Assembly: GCA_009377475.1 (NCBI GenBank)
Contig: WHTY01000053.1
Coordinates: 1 to 32,898 of the forward strand
Length of the DNA: 32,898 nucleotides
Reading direction: 5' to 3'
From: Actinophytocola sp.
GTDB taxonomy: Bacteria; Actinomycetota; Actinomycetes; Mycobacteriales; Pseudonocardiaceae
Positions 15,748-22,307 of the stretch are shown piece after piece. A program made the position numbers and the translations under genes. Within the stretch, counting starts at the first letter, position 1, and the number at the start of each line of letters is the position of its first letter. The notes beneath the pieces are model-generated. The model saw only the letters and a list, made by a program, of their open reading frames with translations, had not been told where the DNA came from and ran no database searches.

Positions 15748-16467
15748 ATGGGAGACAGGTCGAAGGCACGCACCACCACCACGTCACGGGATGTGGTGAT
15801 CGCCGAACTGCGACAGCGCATTCTCGACCTGAGCATCAAGCCGGGAAGCTCGGTCTCGGAGAACGAGCTGGCCAACCAGCTCGGGGTGAGCCGCACCCCG
15901 GTGCGCGAAAGCCTCATCCTGCTTGCGGGAGAAGGCCTGATCGAGATCTACCCTCAGGTCGGCACCTTCGTCTCGCGTATTGATCCCGCCGCTGTCGCTG
16001 ACGCTCAGTTCATCCGCGAAGCCCTGGAAACGGCATCACTTCGCGAGCTGGTGGCCACGATCGACGATGGCCAGATCGGGACGCTGCGCGACATCCTCGA
16101 CCAGCAGCAGCTCGCGGTCAGATCACAGGACGTCGACCGTTTCTTCGAACTCGACGAACAGCTACACCGGACGATGATGGACCTGGCGGGCCACGACTCG
16201 GCATGGACCGTCGTCAGATCGGCGCGAGCGCACCTGGAACGCGCACGCCGCGCGTCCCTTCCGGTCGCCGACACCCTGGGACGAATGCTGCAGCAGCACA
16301 CCACCATCGTGGACAGACTGTCGTCCGGTAGCACCGACGAAGCGGAGAAGGCGCTGCGCTCGCACCTGCGCGAGGTATTCCACGACATCAACGAGGTGAA
16401 GGCCCAGTCGCCCGAGTACTTCGCCAACGGACGCAGCAGGCCGACCCGGCGCGCCCATCTGTCCTAG
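15748..16467 (+). CDS. GntR-family regulator, FadR/FCD type
   Basis: This is a 239-residue regulator. The N-terminal winged helix covers about residues 15-80 (VVIAELRQRIL ... VSENELANQLGVSRTPVRES, then AGEGLIEIYPQVGTFVS). The C-terminal FCD effector domain has the metal/ligand pattern FFELDEQLHRTM (Asp, His), a mid-domain His and RSHLREVF. FCD-GntR proteins typically bind organic or sugar acids (UxuR, ExuR, GntR-like) and release the operator on ligand binding. The gene is divergent from the sugar-acid operon, separated by an 82-bp region with paired repeats. A -10-like TAGGAT ends 6 bp before the ATG, so the transcript may be leaderless, although AGGA could also act as a weak ribosome site. 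The inducer is likely the hexonate or an intermediate such as fructuronate or mannonate. Confidence 0.88.
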   Translation: MGDRSKARTTTTSRDVVIAELRQRILDLSIKPGSSVSENELANQLGVSRTPVRESLILLAGEGLIEIYPQVGTFVSRIDPAAVADAQFIREALETASLRELVATIDDGQIGTLRDILDQQQLAVRSQDVDRFFELDEQLHRTMMDLAGHDSAWTVVRSARAHLERARRASLPVADTLGRMLQQHTTIVDRLSSGSTDEAEKALRSHLREVFHDINEVKAQSPEYFANGRSRPTRRAHLS

Positions 16468-16583
16468 TCCGCACACCGGCTGGGCGCCACCCTCGCCGCG
16501 ACGCGCACGTCAACGCCAGCGGGTACGGTGGCCTCGTGGTCTCCCGTGAAGGGTGATGAGTGTCGAGCGGGAGGAGTGTGTCG

Positions 16584-17825
16584 ATGTCGAACCCTGAGCC
16601 GGCTCGTCGAAATCCGGACAAGGGTTACGTCGCCGTGCTGGGATGGAGCCTGAACGCGGTCGAGGCGCTCGACCGCTTCGACCGGCGCTACGTGGTCGTG
16701 GCTCCGGACTGGGCCGAGGAGTACTGCGAGAAATACGACATCCCCTATGTTTCCTGGGACTTCGAACGGCTCAACGACCGCTCGCTTGAAATTGCCGAGA
16801 CCTTGCAGAAGATGGGTGTCGACGTCGCCATCCCGCTCTACGAGGAAACCGTCGAGTGGGCCGGGGCCATCAACTCGGTGCTGATGGGCAACCCACGGCT
16901 CCTCGGTCAGGCGATGTTGCTGCGGGACAAGGCGCTGATGAAGCGGCGCGCGCAACTCGGCGGCATCCGCGTCGGGATCTTCGAGGAAGCCCACGACAGG
17001 GACGACGTCATCCGCTTCCTCAAGCGCGTCAACCAGACGTTGTTGAAACTCGACGGTGACCCGAACGACCCGATCCACCTCAAGGCGTTCGACAAGGCCG
17101 GATGCCTCGGGCACCGGGTGATCAGGACTCCTGACGAGGTCGACACGATCCCGGACGAGGAGTTCCCTGTCCTGATGGAGTCCCATCTCGACGGCTGGGA
17201 GTTCGCGGTGGAGGCGTGGGTCTTCAACGGCAAGATCCGCTTCCTGAACATCTCGGAGTACGTCACCCTCGGGTACTCGGTGTTCGTCCCAGCCACGCCG
17301 GAACTGGAGAAGTTCCGGCCACAGATCACCCAGCAGATCGAGAAGCTGATCAAGGCGTTCGAGATCGACTTCGGGTTCATCCACCCCGAGTACTTCGTCA
17401 CAAGCGACGGCGAGATGTACTTCGGGGAGGTCGCCTACCGGCCGCCAGGCTTCAAGGTGTTCGAGCTGCTCGAACGTGCCTACGGCTTCAACGCCTACCA
17501 GGCTCTGGTGCTGGCGTTCGACCCGAAGACCACCGAGGAGGAGATCGACACCTTCTTCCCGCGCGAGGTGGTTGACGCCAGGGGTCACGCAGGCTGCTTC
17601 GGCGTGTACCCGCGTCGCCGGGTGGTCAGCGAACTGTCGGTGCCTGAGGAGACGGAGGACCACGACTACTTCGAGTCCCACGAGCTCACCGCGCCGCTGG
17701 AGGAGACCGTGACCAAGCGGACCGCGTTCGGCACGCACTGGGGTCTGGTGTACTTCTTCGGCGACGACCCACACGAGATGCGTGACCTGCTGAAGAGACA
17801 GGAAGATCTTGACTTCTACGTCTAG
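16584..17825 (+). CDS. ATP-grasp domain ligase
   Basis: This is a 413-residue ATP-grasp enzyme. An N-terminal Rossmann-like preATP-grasp region (YVAVLGWSLNAVEAL, YVVVAPD) is followed by AMLLRDKALMKRRAQLGG (lid start) and the nucleotide-binding Lys in HLKAFDKAGCLGHRV (about 166-180). VLMESHLDGWEFAVEAWV lies around 197-214, and the metal-binding end IHPEYFVTSDGEMYFGEVAYRPPG around 266-289 has Glu269, Glu282 and Arg286. This resembles carboxylate-amine ligases of the BL00235/CARNS-like group, which join a carboxylate to an amine through an acyl phosphate. A further ~110 residues follow the ATP-grasp core. ATG 16584 is chosen because GGAGGAG lies 7 bp before it; GTG 16560 is in frame but lacks a site. 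The next gene follows by 24 bp and its product should be the functional partner. The substrate is unknown. Confidence 0.82.
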   Translation: MSNPEPARRNPDKGYVAVLGWSLNAVEALDRFDRRYVVVAPDWAEEYCEKYDIPYVSWDFERLNDRSLEIAETLQKMGVDVAIPLYEETVEWAGAINSVLMGNPRLLGQAMLLRDKALMKRRAQLGGIRVGIFEEAHDRDDVIRFLKRVNQTLLKLDGDPNDPIHLKAFDKAGCLGHRVIRTPDEVDTIPDEEFPVLMESHLDGWEFAVEAWVFNGKIRFLNISEYVTLGYSVFVPATPELEKFRPQITQQIEKLIKAFEIDFGFIHPEYFVTSDGEMYFGEVAYRPPGFKVFELLERAYGFNAYQALVLAFDPKTTEEEIDTFFPREVVDARGHAGCFGVYPRRRVVSELSVPEETEDHDYFESHELTAPLEETVTKRTAFGTHWGLVYFFGDDPHEMRDLLKRQEDLDFYV

Positions 17826-17849
17826 CCTCCGCTGACGAGACGTCGTGCC

Positions 17850-19880
17850 ATGGGAAGCCCGGTGAATCCAACAGAGAACGATCCGAGTGACGACGCCGCG
17901 CTGACGAAGCGGCTGGCGGCACTCGACGACGCCACGCACGCCATGGCGGAAGCCCGAGACTTCGGGAAACACCTCAGGCTGCGGCGATTGCTGGACTCGG
18001 TGCGCCGGGTGTTGCAGCAGCCCGGTGGCTTCGCGGCCGTCCAGGCCCGCGCCGCCGACCTCGATGAGGCCGGCCTGTTCCACGGCACGGACTGGGCCAC
18101 CCCCGAGGTCCTGGTGCCCGCGCTGTGCGGGGCCGGGCTGCAGAGCGAGAATGCGGACACGGTCCTCATCGAGGCGGTGAGCGAGTTCCGCATGCTGGCG
18201 ATCGCCAGCGGTGATTATGCGCATCCGAAGGTCTCCGCCGAGGACGCGCGCCAGTTCCTGTCGCAGGTGCTTGCGACGAACCTGGCCCTGCTGTTCTCGC
18301 CGCCGAGCGAGGCGGAACGGGTCAAGCAGGGCCGGATGGCGCAGCTGACCCGAGAGCTCTTCCGGTATCTCGGCGAGAACGTGGGTTTCGAGAGCGTCCT
18401 CGACCGGCTGGTGGAGGAAATCTGGCGCATCCTGCGCCAGCGGCCGATCCAGGTCGAGCAAGTACAACAGCTGATCACCCAGATCGCCATCTTCCGGAGC
18501 GACCCTGACGTCGATCTCGGCTCGGCAGGGCAGGGCGTCGACCGGCTGATCAGCAGCCTGTACGGCACCACGGAGGCGTGCCGCGAGGACCCCGGCGTCG
18601 ACGTCTACCGGTCTCGGCTTGAGGCGATGGACGCCAGCGCCCTGCAGTTCGAGGCCGCGGGGTTCGCCAGGGCGATGCACGACACCGGTCTGGTGTCGCC
18701 CTACCACGCCGAACTGTTGCGGTTCCTGCTCGACCAGAGCGACTACCTGCTCGCCGAGGCGATGGGGCTGTCCAGCACGGGCCGCGACTGCATGCTGCGC
18801 TTCCACGACCTGGTGCATCGGCTGATCGAGGAGGCCGTGCATCCGCAGACGGCGCAGTCCGTCTACGGCCTCGCGCTCCTGCTGGACCGGGGGATCCTCT
18901 ACCAGCCGCCGGTCGCGCCCGCCCTGTGGCGGCAGATCGCGTTGCCGTTGTCACCGTACGCGCAGGAACGCCTGACCCTGGCGTACGGCTCGACGCCGTC
19001 GCCGAGTGCCCGCCTGCTGTCGGGCGTGCTGTCGATCCTCGGCCTGCCGCTCGGCGTCGGACAGGGCGACAACCCCACCTGTCAGTCGGCGCGGGCGCTG
19101 TCCATGTGGGCCTACAACGACCCGGACTACCTGCTGCAGGTGCTGGTGTGGGCGGCTCGCGACGACGAGATCATCATGCACTTCGAGGGACAGCCGATCT
19201 CCTCACGAGAAAGCGTCGGTGGGGTGGCGACCACCCTGCCAACGGACCTGGATCCGGTGTCGCTGATCGTGGTGCCGCACCTGGACCGGATCTACGCCGA
19301 GATGGGGCGGCGCTGCGTCGACCGCCCTGGCGACCCGCATCGCTGGGTGAACCCGGAATTCCACGGGTGGTGGTCGGCACGCGGCTTTCGGATCAACGTC
19401 GACGTCCAGACCGGCAAGCTGGTCGATCTGGACGAGTTCCTGCGGCACTTCTACGCCGCCTACCACCCCCGCTACAACGGGGACCAGCCGCTGATCCACC
19501 CGCAGCCAGCTGGCATCGCCGTGACCGACAGCGCGGCCCGCTACGTCGGTTGGCACGCGATCACGATCCTGCGGGTGGGCCGTGACCCGCAGGATGTCAC
19601 GCGGGTCTACTTCTACAACCCCAACAACGACAGCGGGCAGGACTGGGGCGACGGCGTCGTGGTCAGCACCGCGGGCAACGGTGAGCGGTTCGGGGAGGGC
19701 TCGCTGCCGTTCGAGCAGTTCGCCTCGCGGCTCTACATCTACCACTTCGACCCGCTGGAACGCGGTGATCTAGAGCGAGTCCCCGCCGAGGAGATCGACC
19801 GGATCATCGGCTACATCCGGCGCAGCTGGGGCGCGGACCGCTGGTCCGCCGGGGAGCTGCAGGCCTCGCCCGAACCGTGA
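17850..19880 (+). CDS. Unrecognised 676-residue protein with papain-like C-terminal region
   Basis: I do not recognise a named family. Residues 1-380 are alpha-helical by composition (RLRRLLDSVRRVLQQ, EDARQFLSQVLATNLALL, QVEQVQQLITQIAIF) with no membrane segment or signal peptide. The C-terminal part shows a papain-like catalytic arrangement. Gln405 precedes Cys411 by the papain Gln-x5-Cys spacing in VGQGDNPTCQSARALSMWA. His569 lies in YVGWHAITILRVG, like the papain NHAV strand. Asn590 lies in VYFYNPNNDSGQDWGDG, resembling the papain N-S-W-G ... W-G-x-x-G loop. A cysteine peptidase, amidase or transglutaminase-like activity is therefore likely but unproven. The gene follows the ATP-grasp ligase by 24 bp. 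The start may be ATG 17850 or GTG 17862 (GGAAG just upstream). Ligase plus papain-like enzyme suggests formation and trimming of a peptide or amide bond. Confidence 0.7.
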   Translation: MGSPVNPTENDPSDDAALTKRLAALDDATHAMAEARDFGKHLRLRRLLDSVRRVLQQPGGFAAVQARAADLDEAGLFHGTDWATPEVLVPALCGAGLQSENADTVLIEAVSEFRMLAIASGDYAHPKVSAEDARQFLSQVLATNLALLFSPPSEAERVKQGRMAQLTRELFRYLGENVGFESVLDRLVEEIWRILRQRPIQVEQVQQLITQIAIFRSDPDVDLGSAGQGVDRLISSLYGTTEACREDPGVDVYRSRLEAMDASALQFEAAGFARAMHDTGLVSPYHAELLRFLLDQSDYLLAEAMGLSSTGRDCMLRFHDLVHRLIEEAVHPQTAQSVYGLALLLDRGILYQPPVAPALWRQIALPLSPYAQERLTLAYGSTPSPSARLLSGVLSILGLPLGVGQGDNPTCQSARALSMWAYNDPDYLLQVLVWAARDDEIIMHFEGQPISSRESVGGVATTLPTDLDPVSLIVVPHLDRIYAEMGRRCVDRPGDPHRWVNPEFHGWWSARGFRINVDVQTGKLVDLDEFLRHFYAAYHPRYNGDQPLIHPQPAGIAVTDSAARYVGWHAITILRVGRDPQDVTRVYFYNPNNDSGQDWGDGVVVSTAGNGERFGEGSLPFEQFASRLYIYHFDPLERGDLERVPAEEIDRIIGYIRRSWGADRWSAGELQASPEP

Positions 19881-19934
19881 CCGGCTACGTGGGTAAGGTG
19901 GCCGCTGACCGCGACCCGGACCAAGGAGTGCCCC

Positions 19935-20216
19935 GTGATCACCGCAATCGTGCTCATCAACGCTGACACGGACCGGATCCCCGAGGTCGCGGAGTCACTG
20001 GCGGACCTCGACGGCGTCAGCGAGGTCTTCTCCGTCACCGGCGAGTTCGACATCGTCGCGATCGTGCGCGTGCACCAGCACGAGGAGCTCGCCCAGGTCA
20101 TCCCCGGAAAGGTGAACAAGGTGGACGGCGTCCGCGCCACCGAGACCCACATCGCCTTCCGCACCTACTCGAAGCACGACCTCGAAGCGGCGTTCTCGCT
20201 CGGCATCGACAGCTGA
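19935..20216 (+). CDS. Stand-alone Lrp/AsnC ligand-binding (RAM) domain protein
   Basis: This 93-residue protein consists only of the effector domain of Lrp/AsnC regulators. It runs from ITAIVLINADTDRIPEVAES through VSEVFSVTGEFDIVAIVRV, which is the typical G-x-x-D-x-x-x-x-V core strand. The last part is IPGKVNKVDGVRATETHIAF, with the G-V-x-x-T-x-T-x-I-like strand. It has no helix-turn-helix. Such RAM proteins form dimers and octamers and bind amino acids, either on their own or by joining full-length regulators. The GTG start at 19935 has AAGGAG 6 bp upstream. It follows the papain-like protein by 54 bp in the same direction and may be read through from that operon, but the widespread conservation of this small gene elsewhere makes a separate housekeeping role equally possible. 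Confidence 0.85.
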   Translation: MITAIVLINADTDRIPEVAESLADLDGVSEVFSVTGEFDIVAIVRVHQHEELAQVIPGKVNKVDGVRATETHIAFRTYSKHDLEAAFSLGIDS

Positions 20217-20218
20217 GC

Positions 20219-20545
20219 TCAGCTCGCTTCGAGAAACTCCTCGAAAGCCTTACGCGCCAGCTTCGACACCGTGGTGCCGTCGGCATCGGCGCGACGACAC
20301 GCCTTCGCCAGCAACTCGTCCGGCAGGCGGAAACTGACCCGTGGCGACTGCCCTGACGCGCCGAGCGACGGTCGCCCAAGCTGGCGATGGACACGATCGA
20401 CCACTCGATTCGCATAGGCGTCATCGACGCGATTGCCATGCGAGTCTCGGACATCGTCAGTGGCCAGATCGACGTCGGGTTCGGGATGAGCATCCACCGT
20501 TGCCCCGCCTGGCAACCGAACCCGCTTGCGCTCAGCCACGGTCAT
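20219..20545 (-). CDS. Ribbon-helix-helix (CopG/Arc-like) protein, antitoxin-like
   Basis: This is a 108-residue protein. The C-terminal 40 residues read SPRVSFRLPDELLAKACRRA and TVSKLARKAFEEFLEAS. This is a ribbon-helix-helix DNA-binding fold with the strand (VSFRLP), helix, and a second helix after a T-V-S cap. The N-terminal part (RVRLPGGATVDAHPEPDVDL) is Asp-rich and unlike known domains. The architecture resembles type II antitoxins, but no toxin gene lies next to it: downstream is the convergent Lrp-type gene, and upstream is a gap. ATG 20545 is chosen with AAAGGA 5 bp upstream; an in-frame ATG at 20569 is less well supported. It probably represses its own promoter at 20581-20609. Confidence 0.75.
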   Translation of the reverse strand: MTVAERKRVRLPGGATVDAHPEPDVDLATDDVRDSHGNRVDDAYANRVVDRVHRQLGRPSLGASGQSPRVSFRLPDELLAKACRRADADGTTVSKLARKAFEEFLEAS

Positions 20546-20569
20546 CACGTCCTTTCGCCTGATCCGCAT

Positions 20570-20856
20570 GCCACCCCTCCATTATGTCTGACAAAAGTAG
20601 CAGTAGCAAGCCCATCCCCCAGCTCGCCAAGCAGCAATACGGATCCACATCCAGCCAGGACTACCACGGTGCTCGTTCGCGTCATCACACGCGCGCACTC
20701 ACCGCACCCGGAACTCCCGCCGTCCTGGCACCACCATCGATGTGGTTCGCACGCTAACCGAGAGCACCGACAAACTCACGGGACGCGGTCGCTAGCTCGC
20801 TAGCGGCATACCGGAGACATCCGTCGGTCGGCAACGATGCGGATGTAACCGCTGAG
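20570..20856. other. 287-bp gap upstream of the RHH gene
   Basis: The gap holds the RHH promoter (20581-20609) and a 16-bp palindrome, CGCTAGCTCGCTAGCG at 20790-20805. The palindrome lies 52 bp beyond the PP2C stop and may form part of its terminator, although no T-run follows. Between them I see no coding frame with a ribosome site. The stretch at 20810-20865 read on the minus strand looks superficially like the start of a tRNA but does not fold as one. Confidence 0.45.
20581..20609 (-). promoter_or_regulatory. Promoter of the RHH gene
   Basis: On the minus strand TTGCTA (20609-20604) and CATAAT (20586-20581) are separated by 17 bp, close to the consensus of the main actinobacterial sigma factor. 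The predicted start of transcription near 20574 leaves about 29 bases before the ATG at 20545, enough for the visible AAAGGA ribosome site. Confidence 0.6.
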
Positions 20857-21696
20857 CTACCCGCGCCAGTTCGCGACGGCACCCACCGACACCGGCGACA
20901 TCTCCGATTCGGGGTGCCCTTCGACGGCCTCCGCGACGACGCACGTGACGTTGTCCGACGATCCCGCTTCCAGCGCGGACGCCGTAAGCGAGGCGACAAC
21001 CTCCGTCGGCGACCCCCTGCCCAGTCGCTCAGCGATCTCCTCGTCGGCGAGAAAGTCGGACACGCCGTCGCTGCACACCAGGTATCGATCATCGGGCACC
21101 GCCCTGAGCACCGACAGGTCGAAATGCGCGGCGCGGCGTCCGTCAAGCGCGCGCAGAATCATCGAACGGCGCGGATGGGTCGCCGCCTCCTCCGCACTGA
21201 TCTTTCCGGCGCTGACCAGCGACTGCACGAGGGTGTGATCGGTGGTGAGCTGCCGCAGCACGCCGTCGCGCAGGCGGTACGCCCGCGAGTCGCCGATGTG
21301 CACCACGCCGAGCCGGTTGCCGGTCGAGCACAACAGCGCGGTCAACGTCGTGCCCATCCCTTGCAGCTCGGGCTGTTCCGCGATCCTGTCGGCCATGCGC
21401 TCGTTTGCCGCCTGCACCGCGTTCGCCAGCGTGTAGACCAGTTCCTCGCCAGCGATCTCGCCGTCGAGCGCGGCCAGCGTCGTGATCGCGACCGAGCTCG
21501 CCACCTCGCCGTACGCGTGGCCGCCGATGCCGTCCGCGACCGCTACCAACGCCTGACCCGCATACGCGGAGTCCTCGTTGTTGCTGCGTACGAGGCCGAC
21601 GTCGGAGAGCGCCGCGCTCCGCAACCACAGCGGTGTGCCGGTCGCTGCGTCACCCCGACGTCGATGCGATCTCAGCAGTTCGCCCAGCTTCTGCAC
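20857..21696 (-). CDS. PP2C-family Ser/Thr protein phosphatase
   Basis: This is a 279-residue PPM/PP2C phosphatase, soluble and without an extra domain. Metal-binding and catalytic motifs appear in order: DVGLVRSNNEDS (about 32-43), VAVADGIGGHAYGE (about 52-65), VVHIGDSRAYRLRDG (about 131-145), YLVCSDGVSDFL (about 206-217) and SSDNVTCVV (about 245-253). All conserved Asp residues are present, so it should be an active Mn2+/Mg2+ phosphoprotein phosphatase. It resembles the catalytic domain of PstP, but it lacks a membrane anchor and is not in the cell-division kinase cluster. The GTG start has no ribosome site. A promoter with its -10 box ends 6 bp before it, so the mRNA is probably leaderless. 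The gene is divergent from the leader peptide and ACT-domain gene. Confidence 0.9.
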   Translation of the reverse strand: MQKLGELLRSHRRRGDAATGTPLWLRSAALSDVGLVRSNNEDSAYAGQALVAVADGIGGHAYGEVASSVAITTLAALDGEIAGEELVYTLANAVQAANERMADRIAEQPELQGMGTTLTALLCSTGNRLGVVHIGDSRAYRLRDGVLRQLTTDHTLVQSLVSAGKISAEEAATHPRRSMILRALDGRRAAHFDLSVLRAVPDDRYLVCSDGVSDFLADEEIAERLGRGSPTEVVASLTASALEAGSSDNVTCVVAEAVEGHPESEMSPVSVGAVANWRG

Positions 21697-21702
21697 GTCG
21701 GC

Positions 21703-21731
21703 AGTCTAGGCACCCTTGCCCGTTGCGCCAA
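21703..21731 (-). promoter_or_regulatory. Leaderless promoter of the PP2C gene
   Basis: On the minus strand TTGGCG (21731-21726), a 17-bp spacer and TAGACT (21708-21703) form a good housekeeping-type promoter. Exactly 6 bases separate the -10 hexamer from the GTG at 21696, so transcription would begin at or next to the start codon. No ribosome site exists, which fits a leaderless mRNA. Confidence 0.65.
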
Positions 21732-21829
21732 ATGGCCTAGTCACGACGTCGATTCGGCGGTACAACGGCCGGGATTCCGCCAGCCGCCCCTCGACCGGCC
21801 TGCACCGTGTCGCGATGACTGCGGCGCGA

Positions 21830-21857
21830 GTGACCGCCCGCGACGTCGTGTTAACCT
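21830..21857 (+). promoter_or_regulatory. Leaderless promoter of the ACT-gene leader peptide
   Basis: GTGACC (21830-21835), a 16-bp spacer and TAACCT (21852-21857) form a plausible promoter. The -10 hexamer is followed by 6 bases and then the ATG of a 17-codon frame, the same layout as at the divergent PP2C gene. Confidence 0.55.
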
Positions 21858-21863
21858 GATCGC

Positions 21864-21917
21864 ATGCTGCGCTACACGACGTCGAGGCGAGACGTAGTAC
21901 TGAGGCGCGCCAGCTGA
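21864..21917 (+). CDS. Putative regulatory leader peptide (17 aa)
   Basis: A short frame, MLRYTTSRRDVVLRRAS, starts at the predicted transcription start and ends with TGA at 21915-21917, within the first bases after a hairpin's 5' arm. Val11-Val12-Leu13 are adjacent branched-chain residues, and both valines use GTA, a rare codon in this GC-rich genome. AGG and CGA arginine codons are also present. The S-R-R-x-V-x-L-x-R-x-S pattern resembles the small leader peptides often annotated in actinomycetes upstream of amino-acid or sulfur genes. I rely on memory for that likeness. Its role would be to let ribosome stalling control expression of the ACT-domain gene 103 bp downstream. Confidence 0.5.
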   Translation: MLRYTTSRRDVVLRRAS

Positions 21918-21936
21918 ACCCAGGTCGCTGGCGCGC
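21905..21936 (+). promoter_or_regulatory. Attenuator-like hairpin overlapping the leader-peptide stop
   Basis: GCGCGCCAGC (21905-21914) and GCTGGCGCGC (21927-21936) are perfect complements and enclose a 12-base loop that begins with the leader-peptide stop codon. A ribosome stalled on the Val-Val-Leu codons (21894-21902) would cover the 5' arm, so folding depends on translation. No T-run follows; termination may be Rho- or structure-based, or the hairpin may act on translation instead. Confidence 0.55.
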
Positions 21937-22020
21937 AGCGCTGTCGACCGCGGAATCACGTGGACATCTCCCGGGGCCTGGCCCGATCCCCCGTTAGCTC
22001 GTCGCCCGTGGAGATCCGCC

Positions 22021-22299
22021 ATGTCCCGCTCAGCCACCTATTCCTCGTACCGGACGTCGTCGTTCCTGGCCCGTCGTCGCATCGCCACCTACTTCACGGG
22101 TGGCACGAACGGCATCCTCATGCTCGTCTCCGCGCTGCAACAGCGCGGGTTCGCGGTGCATGATCTGTCCGTCGACATCCGCGACGGCGTCCCGGAAAGC
22201 AGCATGGTCTGCACCGTCATGGTCACCAACGACGACATCACTCTGCTGCTCGACCACCTCCGCGACCTGCCGTCGGTCGTCTCGGCCGAGCGGGTGTAA
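22021..22299 (+). CDS. ACT-domain protein (IlvH/IlvM-like small regulatory protein)
   Basis: This is a 92-residue protein. From residue 21 it reads IATYFTGGTNGILMLVSALQ, then RGFAVHDLSVDIRD, VCTVMVTNDDITLLLDHL and VSAERV. This has the beta-alpha-beta-beta-alpha-beta pattern of an ACT domain. The G-x-x-N-G-I-L turn corresponds to the ligand-binding loop, and R-G-x-x-x-x-x-L-S-V matches the second strand of acetolactate-synthase small subunits. It lacks the C-terminal half of IlvH, so it is nearer in size to IlvM. GGAG lies 8 bp before the ATG. No acetolactate synthase gene adjoins it. The leader peptide with consecutive Val-Val-Leu upstream supports control by branched-chain amino acids. The first 20 residues (Ser/Arg-rich) are not part of the domain. 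Confidence 0.72.
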   Translation: MSRSATYSSYRTSSFLARRRIATYFTGGTNGILMLVSALQQRGFAVHDLSVDIRDGVPESSMVCTVMVTNDDITLLLDHLRDLPSVVSAERV

Positions 22300-22307
22300 C
22301 TGGCGGG

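Noticed and set aside
16464..18842. 792-codon open frame on the minus strand
   Set aside because: It is antisense to the ATP-grasp and papain-like genes, has no recognisable domain and shows the codon pattern of a GC-rich shadow frame.
20806..20869. tRNA-like start on the minus strand (GCGCGGGTAGCTCAGCGGTTA)
   Set aside because: The D-arm-like sequence is partly the end of the PP2C gene. The following stem (CATCCG/CGGATG) encloses a 16-base loop, and there is no T-arm or matching acceptor stem, so it is not a functional tRNA. An old tRNA fragment cannot be excluded.
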